Below the pieces are notes generated by a model. The model had not been told where the DNA came from and did not search any database. It worked only from the letters and a program-made list of their open reading frames with translations. This document shows positions 11,737-23,096 of a stretch of DNA of 64,000 nucleotides, one piece after another. Both the position numbers and the translations under genes were made by a program. The stretch covers positions 25,610,913 through 25,674,912 of the forward strand of contig OZ018410.1 of assembly GCA_963969595.1 (NCBI GenBank), in the 5' to 3' direction. The stretch comes from Neckera pumila (lineage: Eukaryota > Streptophyta > Bryopsida > Hypnales > Neckeraceae). Position 1 is the first letter of the stretch; the number at the start of each line of letters is the position of its first letter.

Positions 11737-12570
11737 ATAGCTAGAGAATTGTAATCATGGTGGACGACTGTCACGTTTAGAAAGTTTACTGTTTACTTGA
11801 AGAGGGCTGTGAGAATATGGTCTGTATTTAGTGAGCATTCAAGAACGTGGAATACATTCTCAGAACAGAAAAACGATTCTGTTGAAACCATATGGCAGAA
11901 TATTATCATTATTATATTTTGATGCCAAAATATTGCTAAATTAATTATGTCATCATATTTGATCTTGATTGGATGTTAATGGCCCCCCCGGCACATGCAG
12001 TTCACTTAGGAATTCTGGTTGAGTTCAGAAAAGTGATTTTATGTAATTGTATCTATGTATAGACAAGTGAATTGGGAGTTGTGATTGACTTGGAAAATTC
12101 CACTGGATAAGATAAGAGAAATCTATCTACGGCACTTGGTGACTTGGGTCACCATTCCTCGACGTCAAATTCATTGTGCATGGTCCAGAAAGTGTCACTC
12201 AATAGTGTTAGTACCCCAATTTATGCATATAAGCAATTCGCCCCCATTAGGCAAGGATTGGATTGGATTTCAACTCTAGTGTGTTTTGGGGCTATGGTTG
12301 AGATTTTTCAGTAAATCAAAGGGTCCAAGTGAGTCAATATCTGACTCAGTTGTCTGGCTCAAATTTACACGTGAACCTTGCTCACTGACCATGCTGTGGT
12401 AACCTAACCTTTTCATAACGTAAATTAGTGCCTGCCAAGCCTTAAGTATGGAAGATAAATCAATGTTTTATGAGATTTTCCAAATTGCTAAGACACAAAT
12501 TATGCTCAGTACAATGATGTGAGGTGTGAACTTACTTGAAATTGGCATAACATTTCCACGATAGCCTTTC
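11737..12570. other. ACR11 3' flank, no gene seen
   Basis: AT-rich sequence holding the ACR11 3'UTR and an intergenic spacer. No open frame beyond about 60 codons shows any family resemblance, and no repeat was recognised until the duplicated block begins near 12575. Confidence 0.5.
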
Positions 12571-12574
12571 TAAC

Positions 12575-12970
12575 TAACGCCTCAAAGACTAATAACAACC
12601 TTGAGGGTAGTGATTGGGACCCTACTCCTTCAAACTTCAGCAAATTATAATTTCTTCATTATGTATCCAAACAATACATATTTAGTTTGTTGGCATCGTT
12701 TCAAAATTGGAGACAAGATCGACACCAAGTTACATTCCATTCTACAAATGGAAAACAACTCAAAACAGCTGAAAGCCACGATAAAGAAAACCACGATAAG
12801 AGGTTCATACCTCACATCAACTAAGCTGTAAATATACACATCAATAAGTGGCGAGCATACTGTTTCTATTTCGCAATTGAAGAATGATACAAAAAGTGTG
12901 GCAGAAAGATGGCAAGTGAAGCACTTACTTGAAAAAATCAGGCATGCGCTTCTTCGAGTCAGCATCAATT
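12575..12970 (-). pseudogene. Duplicated fragment of the haemoglobin gene (intron 3 plus 42 bp of exon 3)
   Basis: Closely matches about 1-353 of the window in the same orientation: the same GAGGGTAGTGATTG start, the same CATATTTAGTTTGTTGG core, the same donor, and exon 3 sequence for [12 protein letters not shown] at 12929-12970. It differs by point changes (one turns Ser to Pro) and by about 30 bp present here but not in the source intron. The exon stops abruptly after ATCAATT, where sequence from the ACR11 5' flank takes over. It cannot encode a globin. Confidence 0.85.
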
Positions 12971-13188
12971 CATCCCTCATTCGTCACCATTCATCCATAA
13001 TACTCTATGTTGCACCGTCTGTGTGATGTTGTCTGTGTTGTTGTTGTGTGCAGGATTCGGGTGGCGATGGTGAATTTGGAGTGAAATTGGAGCTGTGGGT
13101 CGCTTTCAGACTGGCAGAAGTTCCGCAATCTTCAATTTTTTTGGAAATTTCTCACAATGTTGTAAGTTGAGTAAGCGATTTGAATCTC
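12967..13188 (+). repeat. Duplicate of the ACR11 5' flank and leader
   Basis: Matches about 7358-7654 after an internal deletion of some 70 bp, including GTTGTTGTTGTGTGCAG with its splice acceptor, GGAGCTGTGGGTCGCTTTC, CAGACTGGCAGAAG and TTTCTCACAATGTTGTAAG. It is joined on its left to the haemoglobin fragment at a shared AATTCATC-like microhomology. It ends about 390 bp before the COR413-like ATG, so it could supply promoter or leader sequence to that gene. Confidence 0.88.
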
Positions 13189-13218
13189 TTTGCGCCGTTT
13201 GCGATCTGCTGAATAGCA

Positions 13219-13374
13219 ATGGCAGGCTCTCAAAGTCCTCGCCGGTGTTCAAATGCAGGCGAGAGCATTGCTCGCGGTAATTGTATCAAGTCGCCGATCT
13301 GTGTAAGATCGAGGCTCAGAGGTATGAATGGAGTGAGTACTTCACTCAGTCGTCGGGATCTTCATGGGGTTTAA
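13219..13374 (+). CDS. Upstream ORF 1 of the COR413-like gene
   Basis: A 51-codon frame beginning MAGSQSPRRCSNAGES and rich in Arg and Ser, ending at TAA. It is not in frame with the main protein. It may act as a uORF in the leader if transcription starts upstream. The composition recalls a transit peptide, but an in-frame stop at 13564 with no later acceptor prevents fusion to the main ORF. No known family; translation is unproven. Confidence 0.3.
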   Translation: MAGSQSPRRCSNAGESIARGNCIKSPICVRSRLRGMNGVSTSLSRRDLHGV

Positions 13375-13414
13375 GGTTTCAAAATTCGTCGCCCTTCCGA
13401 TCTGCTGGATAGCA

Positions 13415-13513
13415 ATGGCAGGCTCACGAAATCCTCGCTCGCACTCACACGCTGGCAACAACTCTACTCATCGTAATTGCATGAGGGCACGGATCTGTGC
13501 AAGATCGAGATAG
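13415..13513 (+). CDS. Upstream ORF 2 of the COR413-like gene
   Basis: A 32-codon frame, MAGSRNPRSHSHAG..., in the second tandem copy. It shares its Met-Ala-Gly-Ser start with uORF 1 and ends 65 bp before the main ATG. It could lower translation of the main ORF or be fortuitous; the two copies diverge after the first residues. Confidence 0.28.
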   Translation: MAGSRNPRSHSHAGNNSTHRNCMRARICARSR

Positions 13514-13578
13514 AATCTGAAAACCGATGCGCTGAAGGCCGTGGCGAGCCAGTAATTGAGACTTAGGGTTTGTATGGA

Positions 13579-14947
13579 ATGTCGACAGAGACGTTGCGAT
13601 GGGGAATAGCCGCGGCTTGCACGGTGTTGCTCCTGAAGAGCGACCCTGGGGTGCGGAAGCAGTGCTTTGTGATCATCTTGGCATTGGAGTCGCCGAACGA
13701 CCTCATCACCGGGATCAAAGGCGAGTACGGCCTCTGGGTGGCCTGCATTGGCTTGGCGATGAAAATCTTCTACCATATCCCCGGTCCACTTGAACTCCCG
13801 CTCACCGTGTACCTCTTCATAGCCACGGCCCCTGCCTCGGCAGTGAGTGTTCGCGGGACGCTCGGGGGCACCACGGCGTCCACGGTGGTCGCGTGCATCT
13901 GTGCTTACCAGTACTTTGCGTACATGGGCGGCTTCTTCAACGCTTTCAAAAGAGAACGCCTTATCGGCAGCTGCGCAATTTTGTTCACCACCGTCGCCTG
14001 TATCTTCTTCTTCGGCATGCATGCCACGTGAGTTCCCTTTCCTCGCTTTTGTGCATGATTTTCAATCTTGTATTTCTTGAGGACAGTCTTGGGGTTCAGT
14101 GTTGAACATTATCGAACCGTTGAGTACTGGGTCCAGTATGGCTTTTTACACTGGTTCTATATTGACAGAAAGTAAGGTCTAAAACAATATTAAAATGAAC
14201 TGTGGAATCCATATGCCTTAGTTCATTGAATCATTTCAATTTCAATAATGGATCAAGTAAGGTGGTACATCTTGAAGGGTGCAGTATTGATTTTCTATTG
14301 CACTTCAGTTTTACTGGTTGAAAACTTTTTGTTTTCCTTCTCTTATGACCGTCTGTAGTATCTGTCGAGTGTTTTGAACGATTTGCTGCAACTCGATTAA
14401 CCCCTTGGTTCGATGGCGTTGCATTGTTCAAAATTGTTGACTTTGCTTGGACCTGTTTGCAGTCATGTTTTAATAGTTGGTGCAATTCATAATCAAAGTC
14501 ATTTTCCATTTTTTGTATTTTGGAGAACGATTTTGTTGTCTTTATCGCAAGGAAAGAGACTCAGCAGTGGTTTAAAAATGTAGAGTTACAATGTTCAATG
14601 AATATGAGACGTGTTAAAACCAATAGGAGTATGTTGGGCTTCATAATTTTTATGTCTTGTAGAACTGTGACATTTGGTATAGGAATAGTGGCATTTGTAA
14701 GTCTTTTGAATAGTGTTTTTAACTTTTTCTTTCAGTGAGGATTATATTGAAGATTGTATCATATTATTTGTATGAGCTCAATGTTGTACGTATGAAAACT
14801 ATGAAGACGCTTGTGATTACCGACTTGTTTCCTCAGTTAGGAGTTTCCTTAGATTAAATATAAACAATACATGATTTGTGCTCCTGATTTTCTAACCTTA
14901 TGATCTCTTATTTTTACAGGGGGAACGGCGGTGGCAAATCTGGGTAA
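13579..14947 (+). CDS. COR413-family cold-acclimation membrane protein
   Basis: Two exons, 13579-14027 and 14920-14947, give 158 residues. The protein is almost all membrane segments: an N-terminal helix (TLRWGIAAACTVLLL), a KSDPGVRKQCFVI stretch, IKGEYGLWVA, FYHIPGPLELPLTVYLFIATAP, and GGFFNAFKRERLIGSCAILF, followed by a last helix and the short tail TGNGGGKSG. The GEYG-W and PG-LELP motifs and overall spacing match COR413 proteins, closest to the inner-envelope (IM) branch. Family knowledge: COR413 proteins are polytopic membrane proteins induced by cold and linked to freezing tolerance. Oddities: the usual N-terminal extension or transit peptide is missing, and an in-frame stop lies 15 bp upstream of the ATG, so plastid targeting is not evident. 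Exon 2 adds only nine residues; the intron has a good TTTTTACAG acceptor. Confidence 0.78.
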
Positions 14948-15678
14948 AGGAGCTGCTGAATTTGACAAAGTGCTTATATATCGATGTGGATCCCGTAGCC
15001 TGTTTTCTATGAAATGTTCTCCAGTTTTTTTCTGCTTCGATCTCCACCAGCATTAGAAATTTTATTAAAGATTATAACGAAGGTTGGAAGTCGAGTAGGT
15101 TTACTGGATGCAGAGTTGGATTGTATCGTGGAAGATACACATTTATACATCAATGTAATCTACTGGATAACGATCGTATAGAAACCAGACAGCACATTAC
15201 CTAGCATCAATCTTTTGAGCTGAGGAGATCCAAGAGCAAGTTGATGGGTGGAAACAGAAAAACATCTTCAGGTCACTTAATTAGTCTTTGCAACTAAGGA
15301 AGCTGATACTTTGACGAGTATTTGTTCATACTGATGTAGATCTTCAAGACAGAAGCTGCGATGACTGCCATTCTGGTCGGATTCGGACAATGTAACTGAA
15401 GAGCGTTACGATTGCAGCACAAAAACAAAACATGAAAAATGTAATGTACATCAAAGTAAGAAGTCAGTGAGCAAGGGAAGCCTCCTTCTTGGCCTCTCAA
15501 ATTACATAATTTCAAGTCCAAGTGTTGAGACACACTCATGTCACTCTATTGGCTGGTCACAAAGAGATTACAACCCATAAGTCGTCTACTGAAAATTATT
15601 ACTTTTATCACCCCAATAAATACAAACTTGGATGCCTGAAATTCAAATCAGAACTTGTAGACACACCCATTCTCAGGT
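14948..15678. other. COR413-like 3' region and intergenic spacer
   Basis: The 3'UTR of the COR413-like gene followed by unremarkable sequence. No coding region or repeat was recognised. A TTAA element begins at 15679. Confidence 0.5.
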
Positions 15679-16588
15679 TTAAACCCCTAAAGGACCAACA
15701 TGCATTTTTTTGGCTACATAGAAATTTTAGACAGGTACGTGTAACTAGAGATTTTCAGATTTTTTGGCCCAAATTATAATAGAAGGTGGGGATGAGGAAT
15801 ATCTTTCATATGCACTAAATTTCATGTTATGGCCTAATATGTTACTTTTTTTTGTAGTTGGGCAATTTTAGCAAATGAAAAAAAATCACTTTTTTCAAAA
15901 CAAAAATTTGAAATTGGTTTTCTAGAGTTATATATACGTGGAAAGCTTTGAATCATTCCATTTTTATCAATGAGTCAAAAGTTATGAGGATTTCTTCTTT
16001 GCGGGTGGTTATGGATTCCCTATTCTAATATAAACTTTGAAGTCCTTTATCTTATTCAATTTTCAAAAAAAATTGAATAAAACAAAATTATAGAGTGTAG
16101 ATTGTTTATTACAACATTATAACTGTTGGAATTGGCATTTTTCAATTCCATAATTAAATTCTAAACAATTTAGTATTTTGAATCATTCTCTACTACTATC
16201 TACTTATAATTTTTTCCCTATATGTTGTACAATTCCAAATGATGTGAAATTTTCAAGCATATGGCCAACTTGTGTAGGAAAAAGAATCCAAAGAAGCACC
16301 ACCATTTTGGACATTTTTTCATAGAAAAGTGAGGTTGTGAAGTGCAGCTGCCATGTTTTTTGCAAAGCCAAAAAAATGATCTTAATGAATTTGAATGCTT
16401 ATATCTTGCAATCCACGCTGTGGAAATTTTTGAAGTTTTTCCACATGTTCTTAAAGTCATCATACTACAAGATCCTACAGTTACATATGTCCAAAAAAAC
16501 TTTTTTTCAAAAAATTGGTACTTGTTCTAAAAATGACAATTTTTGAGCATTTTTGGTGAAAACATAGTCATGGAACTATAGGAATTAA
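15679..16588 (+). mobile_element. TTAA element, subfamily A, copy 1
   Basis: About 910 bp of non-coding AT-rich DNA. It begins TTTAAACCCCTAAAGGACC and ends ...TATAGGAATTAA, with TTAA at both borders. The order of internal blocks matches copies A2 and A3: AACATGCATTTTTTTGG, GTGTAACTAGAGAT, ATGAGTCAAAAGTTATGA, TATGTTGTACAATTCCAAA, CTACAAGATCCTA. It encodes no transposase. The TTAA borders suggest a piggyBac-like TTAA-specific mechanism, but this is inference. Confidence 0.72.
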
Positions 16589-19500
16589 GAATTCCTCCCT
16601 CATGTACTAGTGGTGCACTTTTCCTCTCTGGAATGCACTCCTTTACATGAAGATGTAATTTGAGTGTAGGAGTGGGAATGGGTATGTTTACCTTAGTGCA
16701 CAACCTCCTCCCCTTCTTGAATCTCAATAATTCTTGGCTCTTGAATATTTCCTAAATTAGCCATCACAAAATTAATGATTGCTTTAGACTTCAGTGACAT
16801 TTTAAAATAGACTCTTCTAAATACAAGTATGAAGACATAACACTTCATAACAATTCTCTACTATAAGTTCTACAAAAATAGTCCTTTATTTTTTGCCACT
16901 TCCACCAAAAAATTAGATGAAATTGTCAAATTTGGATGAAAAATTGCATGGATATAACTAAAAGGTAATTATTTGTTTAAAAGATGGATACATGGAAAAT
17001 TACTTTTCTTCACCCCAATAATAGTGATTTTTGTCTTTGGATTTTGTCAAAAGTAAAAAAATTAGATTAATGCCAATTGCATGGATGTCCATTGTGACAA
17101 CTTAGTGTAGTCCAACTGTCTCTTCTCTAAGAATCATTCTTAGTAGTTGTTTTAGAAAATGTATACATTATTGTTGATTCACAAACAACTTGCTCCCAAG
17201 TGTAATTTAAATAGATGCTCTTTTGAATCTTTGGCAAGGTATTAATGAGCATAATTCCCTCTATTTTAGATTTGAATTGTCCACTTGCTATCCATGATGT
17301 ATCCATATAGGTGAGATCTATCAAATATAGTTACCATAAAAATGGTAGAAGCACAATACGCAAAGGTGAGAAAGGTATTGAAAAGGAAAACCATTACATA
17401 TCGTAACTTCCTAGTAGCTTGGGCAGCTTCATGTTGAATAAGTAATTAGAGTGAAAAAAACAATTACGCACCTCAAAAAATATTTGTCAAAATTGGCAAC
17501 TTTAAAATACAATTAAAATAAATTGGGCATCCATCCAAGTTGTTCTTGCAATTTTTGAATGGTTACTACTATTTTCATCAAAGGCAGTTGCATTTATTTA
17601 AACCTTTGTCTTGACCTCCAAATCTACCTTGTATGTGAAGGAGATTTTTTGTTTGTGAAAGATTGTGCTTTAAAATGGGCAAAATGGTGAAGCAAAAAAA
17701 CTTTACAATGTATGTTTATTACTCCCTCTGTTTATGAAAGAGACTCGTGTTTCCTTTGTAAAATACAAAGGAAACTCTGGTCGTTTTCAAGAAACAGAGG
17801 AAGTATTTTTGAAAATCATCAATTTTTTTTATCAAAACTTCTTAGCGTATTTTGAGGTGCTCGGACATAGTTACCAATACTTGTGCCAACTTTAGAACAC
17901 AAATCAAATGCTAAGTTATTAAATTATAGCACATGCAATTTGAATTTCTATAAATTAGACAATCTTATATATATGTATATATATGCAAAATAGACTAGTA
18001 ATTTTCTAAAAATTTAGGAATTCCATTATTTAAATTTCATTATTTATTTTCTGACTAAGTAGCAAAGAAGCTATTGTGGGTTATGTCAACAAGGCCTTTT
18101 ACAATTCATAATTTATTCACTGTCTAGTTGTAAGAGGTTCTCTACAAATTGAAGTGAACCTAAATATTTAGGAATCTATATTCTTCTAAAAAATTAGTAG
18201 ATTTAATCTATTAAGGGGAATAAAAAAGTTCTCCTTTTGGTGGTGGTGTCTCAATAAACTACCACCCCAAACTTGTAGAATTGATAGTTTATTTTGTAGT
18301 ATAGGAAGTAAATGGTTTGATCACCAGGGATTTATAAGAGTAAATATTTAAATTAATGGGACCAAAATCACCAAATTATATACAAGAGCTTTACAATTTA
18401 TTAACTTATTTCACCATGCTCCAACTGAGAGCTTCCTAATGAGACTATGAGAGTTGACTTCCCTATAAGCTAATAAAAAAGATACCAAGTTTGATTTGAA
18501 AAGCCACAGTTCAAATAAACCATTTGGTATCTATTTGTTCTTTTAACTATATATTAGTAATTAGCTCAATTTGTCTTAGTGTAATAGAAACAAGTTGTGA
18601 ATTTGACCTCATTTCCACTAGATAGCCGAATATATTTAAAATTAGAAAATTAAGCTGCCTACATAGTCCCCCTATTTAATTCCATTGACGTCCTTGTCAA
18701 TGGTGCTATTGATGCTTGTTCCTTTGCAAGTCAACTTCATTCATTTTTTATTGAGCATCTTTGTCCACTGCTTTCTTTACATCTCCATCACATTCTAGCA
18801 ATGCTTGATTATTTGACCGTTGAGCTCAATAACTTGATTCCACTTCCCCGTACTTTGGTTAGTGTGCTAGATATGCCAGTCGTAGAAAATTTCAAGCATG
18901 TAAAACTTCAAGCTCGTTTGTTAGGCGTAGCAAGTTGCACAAAAATCCCTAGTAGCGGCGACAAAATGTACTTTAGATTTTGTCTACCTCACAAACTCAG
19001 GATAATAGTATAGGAATTCAAAATCTAGGGAATGGTCAAATAGTCTTAAGTATTGTTAGTGAAGTCACATGTATTCTACAATATAATGGAATTTGCAAAT
19101 AATTAATCATCAATTTCAAATCTAGTTATTAATTCACGCTCCTATTCCCAGATTATAAATTTTAAAGATAGTCCTTTACCAATGCAACGGACTTATGCAT
19201 GTTGTCCTTGACCTATCTAGTGAGTGTCTAGGTTTATCAACAAATAGTTGGGTTGAACCATAATTTGTCATACATATGCTATGTAACCTAATGCAATGCT
19301 ATATATACATGTATATTCATTATTACATAATAAGTTTTGTACACATTCATTAATTACTAGTGATTACATTACCAAGCAATTTGTCACAATCGCTTATTTT
19401 ACTAACCTAATTGCTAGTTAGGATGCACAAAGAAAATGGTCACAGTCCTATTTACAACAATTTGTCACTATCTAAATGCAGAGCATGAGTGTTTTATGCA

Positions 19501-19956
19501 AGCTCCATGAATTATTTGCTGCACAATGTCAAGACCATTAGTCATTTAAATCAAACACAATTTAATAGCTTAGCTCTAAATCCAATTTTAAATCCAATTT
19601 TATCCTTATTTTATACACTACCTTGAATAACTTGTCCATTACATTCCTAATCCACTCAAGCCTTAATTCTTGAAGCAAAACCAAAACAATTTATCACTCT
19701 CATCTTATTATATGTATATATTATTGCAAAGGTTTGAAATACATTCTATGCTCAATTAAATTATCTTCTAAACTTCGATCAGTACCTTTATTTTCCAGTA
19801 TCGTATGTCTATTAATCATCCAGCAATTTGTTCTAGAAAATCACAGCTGTGAAGTATCTTACTAAAGATTTTAACCTGCAGCTATTTTTTGTGAACATTG
19901 TCTACCCAATTGGGATTTATAGAGACTGAATTACCTCTTGTCCCTCACCCAAGGCA
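16589..19956. other. AT-rich gene-free stretch
   Basis: Very AT-rich DNA with no coding region I can support. Apart from the small Stowaway-like element at 17722-17803 I see no bounded repeat; much of it is probably old transposon debris. Confidence 0.5.
17722..17803. mobile_element. Stowaway-like MITE (82 bp)
   Basis: CTCCCTCTGTTT at the left and AAACAGAGGAAG at the right form an inverted repeat, with TA on each side (17720-17721, 17804-17805). The interior is also palindromic (GTTTCCTTTGTA/TACAAAGGAAAC). The start CTCCCTC and TA target are the classic Stowaway (Tc1/mariner) signature of plants. Confidence 0.85.
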
Positions 19957-20291
19957 TTAAAGAAAAAATGAGCCCTTTGGAGGGCTGTGGAGCAGTCCTC
20001 CGGAGGACCTTGAAACTTGGTTTTATGGGGGGAAAAAATGCTTATTTCCGTATTTCCGTGCAGCAGTTTCTGCTGTGACAATGGCGCAAGAACCCAAATT
20101 TGCGCGTAAAAATTTAATCTTTTTAATCTTTTTAATCTTTTTTTTTCTTTTAATCTTAAAAAAAACTTTTAGAAAAAAAGGACAAAAATCGACTGCTCAC
20201 CAGCAGCCATTTTGAGATTGCAGGCCAAGCTTAAAATAGCTTGGCCATGTCAATCTGGAGCAGCCCTCCGGAGGGCTTCTTTTTTTTCTAA
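19957..20291. mobile_element. Inverted-repeat element, family D, copy 0
   Basis: About 335 bp. The left end reads TTAAAGAAAAAATGAGCCC then TTTGGAGGGCTG; the right end, reverse-complemented, reads TTAGAAAAAAAAGAAGCCC then TCCGGAGGGCTG. Each end also folds on itself (GCCCTCCGGAGGGC). The interior has poly-T/poly-A tracts and no ORF. Similar ends recur at 26980, 50061 and 50954. Confidence 0.65.
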
Positions 20292-22163
20292 TGACAATAC
20301 CAACAAAATTAATTAATTTATGAAGCACCACTATTAACTCTCATTTGATTCCTAAAATTAAAACTACTTGTACACACTCTATAGAATGTGCTAATTAAGG
20401 TGACTACATCTAAAAATGAACCACTCTTCAAAATCCACCCTTATTTTTGAAAGAAAATAAATAAAGAAGATACCTTAAATAGGGCACATGACAAAGACAA
20501 GTGTAAGGTGAATTTTGAGTAGTGTATAACTCTATTAATAGTACTATGAGGTGATAACTTCAAAGGTGGACCCTTTTAGCATACTTTGTTAGTTTAACTT
20601 CTTCTCTAGTGTCATTACTTCATGGCCATCATATACATTTTGGCATCACCTACATGGCACTTTTAGCACCCTACACCTTGCATCTCTGAAAATTTGTAAC
20701 TAACTCATAATGCATCCAAAAATTATGGAACCACTTGCATCTTGATTTATAGCCTTTTTCCAATATGCAAAAGTTACTATCAAATTTCTATAGCATATTG
20801 ATCATGCCACAAAGCTTGCTCAATCCAATTTAGGTGTCATTACCTTATAATACCATCACAAGTAACCACCACCTACAAACAAACAGGTACAGACAAAAAT
20901 TATTACTTTGCGAAACAATACAAAGTTAATCACCAAAGGAGATCATTCCTCCACCTAGCTCCTCTGTTAAGCCAAATCCACAGCTTCAAACCAATATATT
21001 TAGTCAATTTCAACTATCTGTAATTTTCTTAAATCACAAATTTATATTATTCTCAAGTTTATAGACATAAATATCAACTAACATGTCAGCATTGGCAAGC
21101 AAATTGTCATGTCCACCAACCGACTCATCTCAAGGACTGAATCCAATATCAACCTAATTCCAACCAAGGCTTTTTTATTTCACTGGAGAAGCTATTTCTG
21201 GTAGCACCCCATAGCATTAAATCTGGAGGGACGCCATTGCATTTGTTTCTTTCTGTCCGATTCGGCAAAATCTTGCTAAAAATAAAAGTCTTGATTTCAA
21301 CTCATAAGCATTCACAATTCTTTCTCATAGTCAAATTACTTGACTAGATTTGTTGACTAATTACACCTCATTTTGTCCACTTAAACAATTTGTTTTTCCC
21401 ATATATATATATTTACAAAAGGATAACCAAAATCTTGCATATAATTGAACTAATTAAAATAAATAAATGATTTGGGATTACATTTCGAAAATGCTAGAAT
21501 CATTTTCTTAAGTTGATTGTCAATTATAGCAGCTCCAGACATGTCATTGTCATTGTTAGTGCAGAGTAACTCTCATTAATTCCACCAACCCATGACTCCC
21601 TTGCTTTGGGATCTTTTTTAATGTAATTTGTCTACGACCTTTTTTACCCAAAAAACACAAAATCTAGAACTTCTCATCCATGCATCCACTCACACATTAA
21701 ACCATAGAAGATCAGAACACATAATCTATTAATAAGTTTCAATATCAAATAACCAAACACTGTGTTCCCAAGTCGGTACTAAAATTTAACAATCACACCA
21801 ATGCACAAACAATCAATAAAATCTGATTATATTAAAATAAAAAAGCTCATAATACAGACAATAGAAACAATTGATCAATGAAAGAAAATCGAGTGAGTAG
21901 TAGTCAAAAATACAAATTGTCTGGCTATATTAAAAGAAAGAGACAATTGTCTACAACTACTAATTAATTGCTGGCCGGTCTTTCCACAATTCCCTCAAAC
22001 TGCTTTGACAATTGGCTCACAGGAATACTTAAAATAAAAGTAACTTAACTATTTGTTCGTTTTAACTATTTGTCTATCTAATTAAAGGGAATTTATCCAT
22101 TCTTAACTAACAAAAGACAAATAGCAGAAAAACAAAAAGTCAGGTGACTACATGGCCCTCTGC
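20292..22163. other. AT-rich gene-free stretch
   Basis: No coding region, RNA gene or bounded repeat was recognised in this interval. Confidence 0.5.
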
Positions 22164-23096
22164 TTAACCCCTAAAGGACCGGTTGTCCCCTCGGGGGACA
22201 ATTTGGGTCCGGGTAGGTTCCTATGATCTCAATTTTTAGTAATATTTTTTGGAACTTGTAGAGGTTCTGTATTTTAGCGAGATCTTTGTGAATATATAAT
22301 TTTTATTTTAATTGATGCCCGGGAGCAAAAGTTATGGCACAATAAGTAAAATTGGAATTTTGCGGGTAGCCCAAAAAAAATCACAAAAAGTCAAAATAAT
22401 TTTTTTTCAAATTTTTTCCTCAAAGATTATATTTTTGTCTACATGTGAAGCTTTGTTTAATTCAATTTGGACTAATAATGAGAAAGTTATGGGCAATCTT
22501 AGTTTTTTGGGCAATCTAAGCATCTTCTTGAAAAAATAACTTGTAGAATTCATTTTTGAATGCAATTTTTAGAATTTTTCGGTTTTTTTTGTTAGATAGG
22601 GTTAGATTTTCTTGCTAGAACAATCTCACCGTTGGGATTATTGTGATTCAATTCCATCTAAAAGCTATTAACAATTTAGTTTTTTCTTCAATCTTATACC
22701 CACTTCTACTTAACAATTTTTTAATGAGTGAAAATTAAGTATTTTTTTTCCTAAATTTTTTTTGGTAGATTCTCAACTCAACTAATTAACATAAATAAGT
22801 AGAAAATCAAAATCAGTAGTGCAAAAAATTTGAACTAAAAAGATTCAAAGTCAAAAAATCTAGTGAAGCAAGGTGGAAAAAAAGTCGTTTTCTTCACTTT
22901 AAATGCATATATCTTGCAATCTACATGGTCAAAGTTTCTGAAATTTCTTCCACATAATCATATCCTAGTGAAGTACAAGATCTTATAGTTAAATATGCAA
23001 AAAAAACAATTTTTTGAACTCTTTTCTCTTTGCAATAGAAATGACAGTTTTGAATGGTTTTTGGTAGGAAAATCAACTCGGTCCTTTAGGGGTTAA
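22164..23096 (+). mobile_element. TTAA element, subfamily B, copy 1 (best preserved)
   Basis: 933 bp from TTAACCCCTAAAGGACC to GGTCCTTTAGGGGTTAA, so the terminal inverted repeat is exact over 17 bp including TTAA. Next to the left end is a palindrome, TTGTCCCCTCGGGGGACAA. Internal blocks include TGATGCCCGGGAGCAAAAG, AATGAGAAAGTTATGGGCA and TATATCTTGCAATCTACATG. No transposase ORF. B1 is the reference for copies B2-B4. Confidence 0.8.

Larger units (their letters stand above)
13199..13513 (+). repeat. Imperfect tandem duplication in the COR413-like leader
   Basis: A unit of about 115 bp occurs twice, about 13199-13311 and 13396-13510. Each begins with CGATCTGCTGRATAGCAATGG and ends with ATCTGTGYAAGATCGAG. 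The copies have diverged by substitutions and small indels, so the duplication is not recent. Each contains an ATG opening with Met-Ala-Gly-Ser (see the two uORFs). Confidence 0.85.
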
